A stretch of DNA of 57,025 nucleotides from Thermoproteota archaeon (GTDB taxonomy: Archaea; Thermoproteota; Thermoprotei_A; Sulfolobales; Ignisphaeraceae), in contig JAADCV010000019.1 of the NCBI GenBank assembly GCA_013154235.1, positions 1 to 57,025 on the forward strand. Reading direction: 5' to 3'. A program made the position numbers and the translations under genes. Numbering within the stretch: the stretch's first letter is position 1; every line of letters starts with the position of its first letter. This document shows positions 44,455 to 52,533 of the stretch, one piece after another. Below the pieces are notes generated by a model. That model saw only the letters and a list, made by a program, of their open reading frames with translations. It did not search any database and was not told the DNA's origin.

Positions 44455-45663
44455 CTAGGGCTTTATAGTTATCTTTCCATCTATCCTCTCTCTAGCCCTA
44501 TCGAACGCTTTCAACGCCTCAGTAAGCCTAAACCTGCTCGTGATTATCCTAGTCATATCTATCCTTCCAGAAGCCATTAGCCTTATCACGTTCCTAAACG
44601 TGCCCCACCCGGAATGACCCTGACTTCCAAATACTTGGGCTCTCCTGATCTGAAATACCTCAAAGTATATCGCCACCTCTTGAGGTGCTCTACCTATCCA
44701 CACCACCTTACCCCCTATTGCTATGCTCTTCTGCATCTGCGGGAATGTTTCAGCTGGCGCACCTGCTGCCTCTACATGCATATCAGCACCAGCACCTCCA
44801 GTAACCTCCAGTATCTTCTCCCACGGCTCTACACCTTTGCGCCTCAGCTCTAGAGGGTCAAAAACGTAGTCCGCTCCAACGTTTTTAGCTAGCTCCTTCC
44901 TAACGGGACTTATCTCGAAGGATATGACCTTGCTAGCACCTGCAGCCTTAGCTAGCTGTATCGCCGCTAGCCCTATGGGTCCAGCTCCCCACACAACAAC
45001 ATAGGCACCCGGCTTGAAGCCTCCACCACGATTAAACATCGCGTGGTATGCTACCGAAGTCGGTTCTACGAGGCTACCAGCCTCGATAGCTCTTTCATCA
45101 CTGCCATACCTCTCTACGAGACTATTGATCTTCCACACGTACCTCTCATGAACTAGTACGTACTCAGCCATCGCACCATCGTGAGTAAATCCAAGCTCTC
45201 CGAACTCTAGATCGCTAGGATCGTTAAGCCTTGTGCAATGATTCACGTAGCCAACCCTACAGGAGTCACATACGCCGCACCAGAGCATTTCTTCAGAGGT
45301 AACGAGATCTCCCGGCCTAACATTCTTGACTCCCGGGCCAACGTCCTCAACAACGCCTGCAAACTCGTGACCTATTACTACGGGTAGCCTGGTTAAGCCG
45401 GGGTATATCATGTATCCACTGCTATCGGTCTCAACCATATGAACATCGCTGCCGCAGATACCGCATGCCCTCACCCGTATCAGAACCTCTCCTTCTCTAG
45501 GTCGAGGAACCTCTTTCTCTATGAGCTTTATACGGGGATTTCTCCAGACCTTGTTACCGTCCTTAACTTTGCGCGTTCGCCTCTCATCATCTGATACGCT
45601 GTACTCAGGCTTGGGATCGAAATCAGCCTCTAGAAGGAGAGCAAGCATCTCGCCTTTATTCAT
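44455..45663 (-). CDS. Zinc-dependent medium-chain dehydrogenase (IolM/sorbitol dehydrogenase type)
   Basis: 402 residues. Catalytic zinc ligands C-G-I-C-G-S-D-V-H and G-H-E-F-A-G; structural-zinc segment C-G-V-C-D-S-C-R-V-G-Y-V-N-H-C; NAD(P)-binding G-A-G-P-I-G-L-A-A. A longer N-terminus (~45 residues) than typical alcohol dehydrogenases resembles scyllo-inosose dehydrogenases. First gene of the leftward operon; its promoter must lie in the 220-bp divergent region that contains several palindromes. Confidence 0.9.
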   Translation of the reverse strand: MNKGEMLALLLEADFDPKPEYSVSDDERRTRKVKDGNKVWRNPRIKLIEKEVPRPREGEVLIRVRACGICGSDVHMVETDSSGYMIYPGLTRLPVVIGHEFAGVVEDVGPGVKNVRPGDLVTSEEMLWCGVCDSCRVGYVNHCTRLNDPSDLEFGELGFTHDGAMAEYVLVHERYVWKINSLVERYGSDERAIEAGSLVEPTSVAYHAMFNRGGGFKPGAYVVVWGAGPIGLAAIQLAKAAGASKVISFEISPVRKELAKNVGADYVFDPLELRRKGVEPWEKILEVTGGAGADMHVEAAGAPAETFPQMQKSIAIGGKVVWIGRAPQEVAIYFEVFQIRRAQVFGSQGHSGWGTFRNVIRLMASGRIDMTRIITSRFRLTEALKAFDRARERIDGKITIKP

Positions 45664-45682
45664 TCACGCCCCTAGTCTCTAG

Positions 45683-45703
45683 CTATTCGAATAGAGATAT
45701 CTC
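45683..45703. promoter_or_regulatory. Two overlapping palindromes upstream of the dehydrogenase operon
   Basis: CTATTCGAATAG (45683-45694) and GAGATATCTC (45694-45703) are perfect palindromes sharing one base, 20-40 bases upstream of the dehydrogenase start. They may be regulator binding sites near its promoter. Confidence 0.45.
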
Positions 45704-45785
45704 CTCCGGGTGAAGCGGCATTACCAGCCCCATCGCCCGACAGAACTCCTAGTAATGGAAACACCCGCTTATAGTCTCCGCGAAG

Positions 45786-45821
45786 GCAGGGTGTTAGCCA
45801 CGAACTCTAGTAACACCCTGC
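45786..45821. promoter_or_regulatory. 11-bp perfect inverted repeat in the divergent control region
   Basis: GCAGGGTGTTA (45786-45796) and TAACACCCTGC (45811-45821), 14-base spacer. It lies midway between the divergent dehydrogenase and isomerase starts, where a single repressor or activator could control both arms of the catabolic cluster. Transcription of either arm past it could also form a hairpin. Confidence 0.55.
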
Positions 45822-45883
45822 TACACCACCTACGCATTCAATGCATAACCTCTCCAGCGATTAAGGTAGGCCCAGCTTAACTG

Positions 45884-46837
45884 ATGTCCTACGACTACAA
45901 AGACTCGGTGGAGTGCTTGCTCTACGCGGGGGTGAGGAAGAGGGGCCTCGAGCTCGTGGCCCGCTTCCCCTGGAGGATCGGGGTCGTGGTCTTCATGCTC
46001 TACCCCCAGCTGCTCAAAAGCGACGAGGGCGCCGGCGACAGGATCCTAGAGATAATACACGATCCCGTCATAGATCTATACGAAGTCTCGCATATGAGGG
46101 ACGAGGAGTGGAGCAAGGTAGCTTCGTTCGTAGGGTACAAAACGTTTGCTCTAGCCCTCCAGCCTGAAGTACTCGTGAGGGGACTCAACCCTAACGACCT
46201 TGATGAGAGTAAGCGCCGCGCTGCATCCGCTGAGCTCGCCAGCCTAATTAGGAAGGCTGGCGAGCGAGGAATGGTTGCAGCCGCTCTATGTTCTGGCCCC
46301 AACGTTCCTAACGAGAAGAAAGCTAAAGCTATAGAGTCTCTCGTAAAGACCCTTAGAGAGCTAGCCGAAGCTGCCTCTCACTACAAAATGAATCTGTATC
46401 TCGAGACCTTCGATTACAATAGAGATAAGAAGAGGCTTATCGGACCGATAGATCTAGCTGCTAGGGTTATAGAGGAGGTGCGCCAGACGCACCCTAACAC
46501 ATATATAATGTGGGATCTAAGCCACTCACCGCTTCTTAACGAGGAACCCGATGTTCTGCGCAGCTATCCCGATCTCATAGGCCATATCCACATAGGCTGC
46601 GCGAAACGCGTCGATGAGCGCCTCGTGGACTGGCACCCCGGATTCTACAGGCCCGGATCTCTAAACAGCGAGATAGAGGTAGCTAAGCTACTAGCTGTTC
46701 TCCACGACATCGGATACCGGGGAGCGATAAGCTTCGAGATAAAGCCTGAAGAGGGACAAACCCCTCGAGAAGCCTTAGCTAGTGCGAAGGCTGCGCTACT
46801 TCATGCGTTCCAGCTGTTTCTAAAGGGCTCGATCTAG
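45884..46837 (+). CDS. Sugar isomerase/epimerase TIM-barrel protein
   Basis: 317 residues. Barrel motifs with metal ligands: L-Y-L-E-T-F-D, Y-I-M-W-D-L-S-H-S, G-H-I-H-I-G-C, and I-S-F-E-I-K. This is a second, divergent member of the xylose isomerase-like family in the cluster. The first ~55 codons are far richer in G/C-ending codons than the rest of the gene and its neighbours. Four bases after the preceding A-A-C, ATG 45884 is the first start; the next gene begins 9 bases after the stop. Confidence 0.87.
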   Translation: MSYDYKDSVECLLYAGVRKRGLELVARFPWRIGVVVFMLYPQLLKSDEGAGDRILEIIHDPVIDLYEVSHMRDEEWSKVASFVGYKTFALALQPEVLVRGLNPNDLDESKRRAASAELASLIRKAGERGMVAAALCSGPNVPNEKKAKAIESLVKTLRELAEAASHYKMNLYLETFDYNRDKKRLIGPIDLAARVIEEVRQTHPNTYIMWDLSHSPLLNEEPDVLRSYPDLIGHIHIGCAKRVDERLVDWHPGFYRPGSLNSEIEVAKLLAVLHDIGYRGAISFEIKPEEGQTPREALASAKAALLHAFQLFLKGSI

Positions 46838-46846
46838 GGTAGCGCT

Positions 46847-47848
46847 ATGCACGCAATCAAGTACCTCGTTGCTGGGTTAGGTAGGATCGGAAGGCTACAT
46901 GCCGAAATGCTAAAGACCAGCATCCCAAACGCTGAGCTGCACGCTGTATGCGATGTTGTCGAGCCCCTAGCTAAGAGCGTTGCTGAGAGACTGAAGGTCC
47001 GTGCATATACAAGCTATGACAAGGCGCTGAGCGATCCCGAGATAGACGCTGTTGTCATTGCAACACCTACATTCCTACACAAAGAGATGACCGTAAAGGC
47101 TCTCGAAGCCGGTAAACACGTGTTCTTAGAGAAGCCTTTAGCTCCTTCGCTACCGGATGCTAAGGAGATAGCTAACCGTGTTAAGAGCTCCGGACTGAAG
47201 TTCATGATTGGATACATGCGTCGCTTCGATCACTACTATAGGAGAGCCAAGAGCCTCGTCGAGAGCGGGGCCTTAGGTAGAGTAATATCGTTTACAAGCA
47301 TAGCGAGAGACCCATCGCCGCCACCGGGCTGGGCCGCTGATCCACAGCTAAGCGGTGGGATATTCTTAGACCAGCTCTCACACGATTTCGACATAGCTAG
47401 ATGGATCGTTGGTGAGGTAAAGGAGGTTTACGTTGTTGGAGGCAACTACGTATCCGAGGAGATAAAAACGAAGGGCGACCTCGACGTCGTATCTATTATC
47501 GTGAAGTTCAACAACGATGCGCAGGGCTTTATTCACGGTGCTCGCAGGAACACCTTTGGATATGATTTGAGAACCGAGATATATTGCGAGAAAGGAACGA
47601 TATTCGTCGGGGTGCCAATGGATACGATGATGTCTATAGGCACCGGCAACGGGGTTTCCTATGGCGGAGTAGCATGGTTTGAGAAGCGCTTTCTCGAGGC
47701 TTACATGGAGGAGCTCAGGCACTTTACCAGCGCAATCATAGAGGACGAGGAGCCGCTGATCTCCGTAGACGATGGGTTGAGGCTCGTCGAGATAGCTGAA
47801 GCTTGCTGGAGATCGTATAGGGAGAGAAAACCGGTATCAGTAAGCTAG
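46847..47848 (+). CDS. Gfo/Idh/MocA oxidoreductase, inositol 2-dehydrogenase-like
   Basis: 333 residues. N-terminal Rossmann G-L-G-R-I-G-R-L-H-A, A-T-P-T-F-L-H, and E-K-P-L with the conserved lysine. The C-terminal half has G-Y-M-R-R-F-D-x-x-Y and G-G-I-F-L-D-Q-L-S-H-D-F-D-I-A-R, the catalytic D-x-x-x-H-D arrangement seen in IolG. Substrate could be myo-inositol or another polyol. It forms the rightward operon with the isomerase and overlaps the convergent cyclophilin-like gene by 12 bases. Confidence 0.9.
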   Translation: MHAIKYLVAGLGRIGRLHAEMLKTSIPNAELHAVCDVVEPLAKSVAERLKVRAYTSYDKALSDPEIDAVVIATPTFLHKEMTVKALEAGKHVFLEKPLAPSLPDAKEIANRVKSSGLKFMIGYMRRFDHYYRRAKSLVESGALGRVISFTSIARDPSPPPGWAADPQLSGGIFLDQLSHDFDIARWIVGEVKEVYVVGGNYVSEEIKTKGDLDVVSIIVKFNNDAQGFIHGARRNTFGYDLRTEIYCEKGTIFVGVPMDTMMSIGTGNGVSYGGVAWFEKRFLEAYMEELRHFTSAIIEDEEPLISVDDGLRLVEIAEACWRSYRERKPVSVS

Positions 47849-48571
47849 ATGCTTCTTGGCAAGCCAGAAAGCTCTAGCAACATCCTCTACGACCTCGATA
47901 AGCGCCCTCTTCTCGTCTCCGCAAGCCGTTATGACTACGAAGCCCTCCTCAGATACATCTAGTCTCGCATACCTAGAAACACCCTCGACAAGGTTCCTAA
48001 GTCTATTGAACTCCTTAACGTTAACGAGATCGTTGCTGTACCTAGCGAGAGCATCGCTTTCAACATGGAACCCGTACTCCTCAATGAATATCGATAGAGA
48101 GACTTCTACGTTACCAACAACCTTTCTAGCAACAACTATTCTACAACCTTGGTCTAGAGGCGTACCAACATCAAACCCCTCATTAGCTAACTGCATAACT
48201 ACATCCTTGTACTGGGTAGATACTTCATGCCTTCGAACCTCAATCTCGTCACCATCCTCAACAGTGAGTAGCCTAGAGGCTGGATCAACTACGTAGCCTA
48301 TCTCTAGCCCAGGAGTGTATATCTGGCTAATACCATAGAATAGGCAGATCGCTTTACCAGGCTTCCAGAAGTAGACCCTTCCCCTAGAGACCCTATGGCT
48401 ATGGACACCTTGCTCGATACTCATAGGGGTTTCAAAATACACCTCCTCCTTCCAAACCCTTGCTCTCGAAGCAAACGGCAACTTATCCTCAACTAGCTTA
48501 GCATACTGATCGTTGATGCGCACAATGAATGACGTGTCCTTAGCCTTATCTACGACCTCTATAAGCATCAT
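47837..48571 (-). CDS. Cyclophilin-like fold protein with extra C-terminal domain, long form
   Basis: 244 residues. The first ~115 match the short protein at 42587: V-W-K-E-E-V-Y-F-E-T-P, V-S-R-G-R-V-Y-F-W-K-P-G-K-A-I-C-L-F-Y-G, V-E-D-G-D-E-I-E-V. The remaining ~125 residues form an alpha/beta domain I do not recognise. A TATA-like CTTATATTG (about 48603-48611) lies upstream. The 190-bp region up to the tRNA remnant holds no clear gene. Confidence 0.75.
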   Translation of the reverse strand: MMLIEVVDKAKDTSFIVRINDQYAKLVEDKLPFASRARVWKEEVYFETPMSIEQGVHSHRVSRGRVYFWKPGKAICLFYGISQIYTPGLEIGYVVDPASRLLTVEDGDEIEVRRHEVSTQYKDVVMQLANEGFDVGTPLDQGCRIVVARKVVGNVEVSLSIFIEEYGFHVESDALARYSNDLVNVKEFNRLRNLVEGVSRYARLDVSEEGFVVITACGDEKRALIEVVEDVARAFWLAKKHLAY

Positions 48572-48761
48572 CTATCCCAATATCTCTAGCTACTATAGAG
48601 ACAATATAAGCTAGCTGCTAACTGGCCAAGGATGGAGACGCCTAATAAACAGCTAAGTGAGCTAGCTACACCGCAAGTATCAGAGCTATCGTACTTGATC
48701 ACTTCATCATTGAGAAGCTAACTTGTTGCACAGTATGAGACTCCAAGAGTATGAGGAGCTG

Positions 48762-48808
48762 TGGCGGGCCCGCGGGGATTTGAACCCCGGACCACCGGCT
48801 TAGAAGGC
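48762..48808 (-). repeat. 3' half of tRNA-Arg(TCT), attachment-site remnant
   Basis: 47 bases identical in form to the 3' part of an archaeal tRNA-Arg(TCT): last two bases of the 5' anticodon stem, loop CTTCTAA, GCCGG, GTGGT, T arm CGGGGTTCAAATCCCCG, acceptor CGGGCCC, G and CCA. Upstream of 48808 the pairing partner is lost, so no tRNA can fold. It lies next to a tyrosine recombinase gene, as expected for an att site made by integration into tRNA-Arg. A split-tRNA half is a less likely reading. Confidence 0.88.
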
Positions 48809-48811
48809 TCG

Positions 48812-48833
48812 TGCAAATGCATAGTTATTTGCA
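48812..48833. repeat. 7-bp inverted repeat beside the att remnant
   Basis: TGCAAAT (48812-48818) and ATTTGCA (48827-48833), 8-base spacer, four bases inside the element from the tRNA core. Candidate recombinase arm-binding site, or a terminator hairpin for the convergent flanks. Confidence 0.45.
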
Positions 48834-48902
48834 TGTTGCATGTCTTGGCCGTGCAATATTGGGAGCGTGTGTGCTGCGCACTAGGCATATCGAAGCAGTT
48901 GA

Positions 48903-50165
48903 CTATGGAAGAAGCCCTAGCTCGCGGATCCTCTCTACGACCTTCGGATATTCTCTATCTGCACGCGTTAGCAAGTCTCCGTAGCGTGCTTCCGAGATGC
49001 GCAGCTCTCCAAACCTGCTCTGGATGAATCTAGCGACGTCCTTATCGCTAACAACCTGTACCAGGATCCTCCAGTTCACCTTCCTCAGGTACTTAGGGCG
49101 TAGCAAGTTATGCCTAGCCGCGTACTTCGATACCTGGTCCCGCTTGATATCCACGCCTCGGCACCTCTCCAAGAGCTCTAGGGTCTCCCTCGAGAACCAT
49201 ATCCATTCACACGGCTTCTGCCCACCCCGAATCCCAACAAAGTACCTACAGTGCCTCTCGAAGCACACTAAGCGCTTCGTAACCACATCGATTTCGCGGA
49301 GCTCAACAACCTCGCTAGGATTGAACGTTTTGAGAACTCGTATTGCATGTGAGAGCCTTGCACCGCTCTCTAGCATCAACCTGTACAGAGCATAGTACTT
49401 CTCATGATGCTCTTTCAAGTAGATCATAGTCTTCCTAACGTCCTCTAGCTCTATCCTGTAAGGCCTAATATCAAGCCTGTAGCTACGACTGGGCACAACT
49501 TCCATCAACCAGCCGAATGTCTCGGGAGGAATCCTGCGCTTGTAGTACAGGTACTGTATGTAATGTCGAAACACATTCCTCAGCCATCGGTTCGGATGAC
49601 TAACTACATACTCGACGAGTTCTTCGCTAAGGGTCCTGCCTTCGAGATGTTCTCTAAAGAGGTTTCGATAGTAATTCAGGGTCTCCTCGGTAAGCACCTT
49701 TCTACGCTTCTTACGCTCTCTCAGGAAATGCTCAAAGTCTTCTGTCCAGCGAAACTCTACATGGGCAAGCGCTAAACCAAGCATCTTTCGTAGATCCTCG
49801 CGAAAGTTCTGCACTACGAACCGCAGAATTGCTTGCTTAAGGTATTCGTCCTGGCTAGCAAGAGCCAAGATCTCTAGCGCTAATCCATAGTCTATCGAGC
49901 CGTCTTCGCGAAGAATGCCCAGCGCTCTAAGTCTATCCCTAGCGGATACAACCTGCTCGAACTCTCGCTGCGTTAGATGCTGCAGAATCTTTAGCAAGAC
50001 GCTATCGGATACACGTACCTTCCTATTCCTTATCCTGCTGTAGGTGCTCCACGAGATCCCTAAGTCACTTGGTTTTAGACCCTTAACCTGGGTTACGTAG
50101 TCGAATAGCCTGTAGCGCTCCTCGTCACCTATCTTCGCTAGGTCTAGCTTCTCGTACCATTCCAC
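48903..50165 (-). CDS. Tyrosine recombinase (element integrase)
   Basis: 420 residues. An N-terminal HTH-like and SAM-like DNA-binding part (about 1-240) precedes the catalytic domain: first arginine in E-S-G-A-R-L-S-H near 270, the K-x-x-W-R-like box P-K-Y-L-R-K-V-N-W-R near 350, and the nucleophile in E-A-R-Y-G-D near 394. It resembles crenarchaeal plasmid/virus integrases. The gene is intact although the element is integrated, so it is not the SSV type that is split on integration. It ends 95 bases from the tRNA remnant. ATG 50165. Confidence 0.9.
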   Translation of the reverse strand: MEWYEKLDLAKIGDEERYRLFDYVTQVKGLKPSDLGISWSTYSRIRNRKVRVSDSVLLKILQHLTQREFEQVVSARDRLRALGILREDGSIDYGLALEILALASQDEYLKQAILRFVVQNFREDLRKMLGLALAHVEFRWTEDFEHFLRERKKRRKVLTEETLNYYRNLFREHLEGRTLSEELVEYVVSHPNRWLRNVFRHYIQYLYYKRRIPPETFGWLMEVVPSRSYRLDIRPYRIELEDVRKTMIYLKEHHEKYYALYRLMLESGARLSHAIRVLKTFNPSEVVELREIDVVTKRLVCFERHCRYFVGIRGGQKPCEWIWFSRETLELLERCRGVDIKRDQVSKYAARHNLLRPKYLRKVNWRILVQVVSDKDVARFIQSRFGELRISEARYGDLLTRADREYPKVVERIRELGLLP

Positions 50166-50236
50166 CTAGGAGCCCCGTAGCTATAGCTAGGTTCTTAGCG
50201 TGTTCGTAGTATATGCGGTGTTTCGTTCTGTCTAGC

Positions 50237-50782
50237 CTACGGTACTAATGCAAAGCAGTTCTCCCTGAGTTCGTAGACTAGTCCTCTGCTCCTCAGCTCG
50301 GTAAGTAGTTTTCTCGCAGCCTCCTCACCTATACCCCGTCTCTTAGCTCGCTCGAGGATCTTCGTGAGCTGCGCGCATTCCTCTTCGAGCGCGAGGTCTA
50401 CCACTACGAAGCATAGCACCCTCTTACGCTCATCCTCGAGTCTACGGCACACAGCGTTCGGATTGCTTAGCGGTAGCCCTAGGCTCCTGAGGAACTCGGT
50501 AAGCTCTCGATAGGCCTCTGGGAGAGTGGCGATGTCTCCCTGGAACGCTACGCAGATCTCTAGGAAGGGGAAGTGAGGGTCATCCGCGTGGTAAGTCACG
50601 AATACGTCGGTGCTAGGGATGCGTACCAGGGCATCTATGTGCTTCTCCCTAAAGGACACGTCTACGCCGTACCCCTTCTCCTCGACTCTCTTCAGCATCG
50701 ATAGCAGCCTCATCACTGTACTCACGGAGTTCCTTCCGGACACCGAGTAGGTTAAGCATAGAGTGTTTGGAGCTAGCATCAT
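50237..50782 (-). CDS. Hypothetical protein with possible C-terminal winged helix
   Basis: About 181 residues from ATG 50782, whose ATGA overlaps the previous stop; an upstream GTG (50797) is possible. The last ~40 residues (R-R-G-I-G-E-E-A-A-R-K-L-L-T-E-L-R-S-R-G-L-V-Y-E-L) resemble a winged helix; the first 120 form an alpha/beta domain with no recognised family. Last gene before the integrase on the same strand. Confidence 0.6.
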   Translation of the reverse strand: MMLAPNTLCLTYSVSGRNSVSTVMRLLSMLKRVEEKGYGVDVSFREKHIDALVRIPSTDVFVTYHADDPHFPFLEICVAFQGDIATLPEAYRELTEFLRSLGLPLSNPNAVCRRLEDERKRVLCFVVVDLALEEECAQLTKILERAKRRGIGEEAARKLLTELRSRGLVYELRENCFALVP

Positions 50783-51507
50783 CGTGCACACCCGCACCTC
50801 TCGACTACCTTCCTAGGGACTAGGTACTTCAGCGCTGTGCCTAGGTGATGGAGTAGCCGGCACAGTAGCAGGTCGTCTAGCCTCGCCTTGTAGTAGACTT
50901 TGGACACGAAGATTATGTCAGCGTGTCCGAGCCTCTCGAGCGCCTCCACCACCTCGTCTAGCTCTAGCTCTACCCCGTAGCGGTGCCTGATCATGTTCCT
51001 AACGATTCTCCCCAGACCCTCGCTCGGTGGCCACGATATGTATCCCTCGCTCCTAGGGTTAGCGCTCCTCTTCTCGAAGTATACCTCAGCAAATAGCCTC
51101 ACGACCAACCTCTCAGCATCGCTCATCTCCTCGCGGAACTTCTCTCGATACAGCTCCTCAGCTTCCCTCAGAACCGCCTCTACGAACCTTCGCTTCGTGA
51201 TCTTCCCCCTAAGCCTCTCCTCAACTAGGCTAAGACCGTACTCGACAGCTCTCCTAAGCCTCTCGGCTACGGAGTACCGGTTCCTACCATCCATGGTCTT
51301 CCTAACCACCACAACACCCTTCTCGATGTATGGCTTCAGGTAGCAGTACACGTGCTTCGATAGAATACCCACAGCCTCAGCGAGATCCCTAGCGAGGACC
51401 TCTCCCTTCCTAAGCATTAGCCACAGCATCTCAGCAACTCTTATAGACCTGGGGACGGGTATTGGAGAGCTCGACCCGACTCCCATCTCTGCACCCATCC
51501 TCTCCAC
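50779..51507 (-). CDS. Winged-helix DNA-binding protein
   Basis: 242 residues (GTG 51507, or ATG 51498 behind GGGGTGGAGAGG). HTH at about 25-80: E-V-L-A-R-D-L-A-E-A-V-G-I-L-S-K-H-V-Y-C-Y-L, with a basic wing R-K-T-M-D-G-R-N-R-Y. The rest is helical with no known domain and a C-terminal C-G-C. Probably an element-encoded regulator. Confidence 0.7.
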   Translation of the reverse strand: MERMGAEMGVGSSSPIPVPRSIRVAEMLWLMLRKGEVLARDLAEAVGILSKHVYCYLKPYIEKGVVVVRKTMDGRNRYSVAERLRRAVEYGLSLVEERLRGKITKRRFVEAVLREAEELYREKFREEMSDAERLVVRLFAEVYFEKRSANPRSEGYISWPPSEGLGRIVRNMIRHRYGVELELDEVVEALERLGHADIIFVSKVYYKARLDDLLLCRLLHHLGTALKYLVPRKVVERCGCAR

Positions 51508-51510
51508 CCC

Positions 51511-52533
51511 TCACCTCAATGCCTTCTCGAGGTGGTTCATGTATAGAAGAAAGTAGAGGATCCTCTCGTGCTCGTTTTTACACGACCATCCGTGGGAGGT
51601 TCTTGGGAAGGTCCACGCTGTCGAATCCCAGCTATCGTTAGGTAGAAGCAGCTTTTCCTGAATCAACTTCTTCGCTCCCGATAGGGAGGGGCCGAAGATG
51701 TGGAACGAGCATTCCCTACAGGCTTCCCTAGCCTTCCTAACGGTTTCCGCTATGATCGTAGCGGCTCTCGACGTGCATACGTTGGCTATGGCTATTCTGA
51801 AGCGCTTGTGCAACCCTAGCTGCTTCAGGATTTCGACGCTGTAGAAGATGCTCTCAGGAACATCTTCATAGCCCTGCGCTGGGATAAGCCACGGTATAGA
51901 TCTATCGCTATCCACTACCTGCAGGATGTTACTTAGGGTTCTATCGATATTCGTTACATAGTCACAGCACTCCTCGGTCCATAGAGCGTGTCTACGCCCC
52001 CACGTCCTCGAGTAGTCATCGCAGTAATCAGGAATGACGATCTCGTACGCGAAGCCATGTTCTCTAGACAACGACTTTAGGTAGTCGATAGCGTTCCAAA
52101 ACGCGTTCCAGTAATCATCACCGTAATCGCGGTTGATCGGAAGCTTATCGATAGACTTCTTCCACACCTTATCGACAGCAGCATCGAGGATAACGCTCTC
52201 GATCCTAGCACCTACCTCCCTATACCTATCGATGTAAGTGGCGAGAACATCGACGTTGAAGACGTTCACTAGGATCCAGGGCCAGGGAACGACAGCCTCT
52301 CTAGCGATTGGAGGTAGGGTGTAGAACCTAACGCCATACCTCTTTAGAAGAGCATATGCTTTCAGAACGCTATGTGCATACTCATCGAAGCTGATAAGAC
52401 CTGTAACCTCGAGCCAGCTGCGATAACCGTGGTACCCCACGTTTCTTAGCCAGTAGCTCAGCTGCCCTACCGAGACCCCGAGCTCTCTCGATAGAGACCT
52501 TAGCGAAGGTGTTTGAACAGCGAAGGTCTTCAG
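51511..52533 (-). CDS. DpdA/TGT-like TIM-barrel protein with N-terminal HTH, probable CTG start
   Basis: Up to 340 residues. The first standard start in frame is GTG 52440, but the 31 codons above it encode S-L-S-R-E-L-G-V-S-V-G-Q-L-S-Y-W-L-R-N, a textbook helix-turn-helix continuing into G-Y-H-G-Y-R-S-W. The segment begins at a CTG forming CTGA with the previous stop. The body carries, in the order found in tRNA-guanine transglycosylases, V-I-L-D-A-A (near 113), V-I-P-D-Y-C-D, I-P-A-Q-G-Y-E, R-I-A-I-A-N-V-C, F-H-I-F-G-P-S and D-S-W-D-S-T-A-W. The DpdA branch inserts 7-deazaguanines into DNA. Assignment rests on motif order only. Confidence 0.55.
   Translation of the reverse strand: MKTFAVQTPSLRSLSRELGVSVGQLSYWLRNVGYHGYRSWLEVTGLISFDEYAHSVLKAYALLKRYGVRFYTLPPIAREAVVPWPWILVNVFNVDVLATYIDRYREVGARIESVILDAAVDKVWKKSIDKLPINRDYGDDYWNAFWNAIDYLKSLSREHGFAYEIVIPDYCDDYSRTWGRRHALWTEECCDYVTNIDRTLSNILQVVDSDRSIPWLIPAQGYEDVPESIFYSVEILKQLGLHKRFRIAIANVCTSRAATIIAETVRKAREACRECSFHIFGPSLSGAKKLIQEKLLLPNDSWDSTAWTFPRTSHGWSCKNEHERILYFLLYMNHLEKALR

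Noticed and set aside
48695-48735. ATGATGA / GTGATCA / CTGA series on the minus strand near the element boundary
   Set aside because: Only one properly spaced guide and no upstream C box; likely chance.
48903-50165. SSV-type integrase split by integration
   Set aside because: The gene is complete, with all catalytic boxes, so the element keeps its integrase intact and uses a separate att site.
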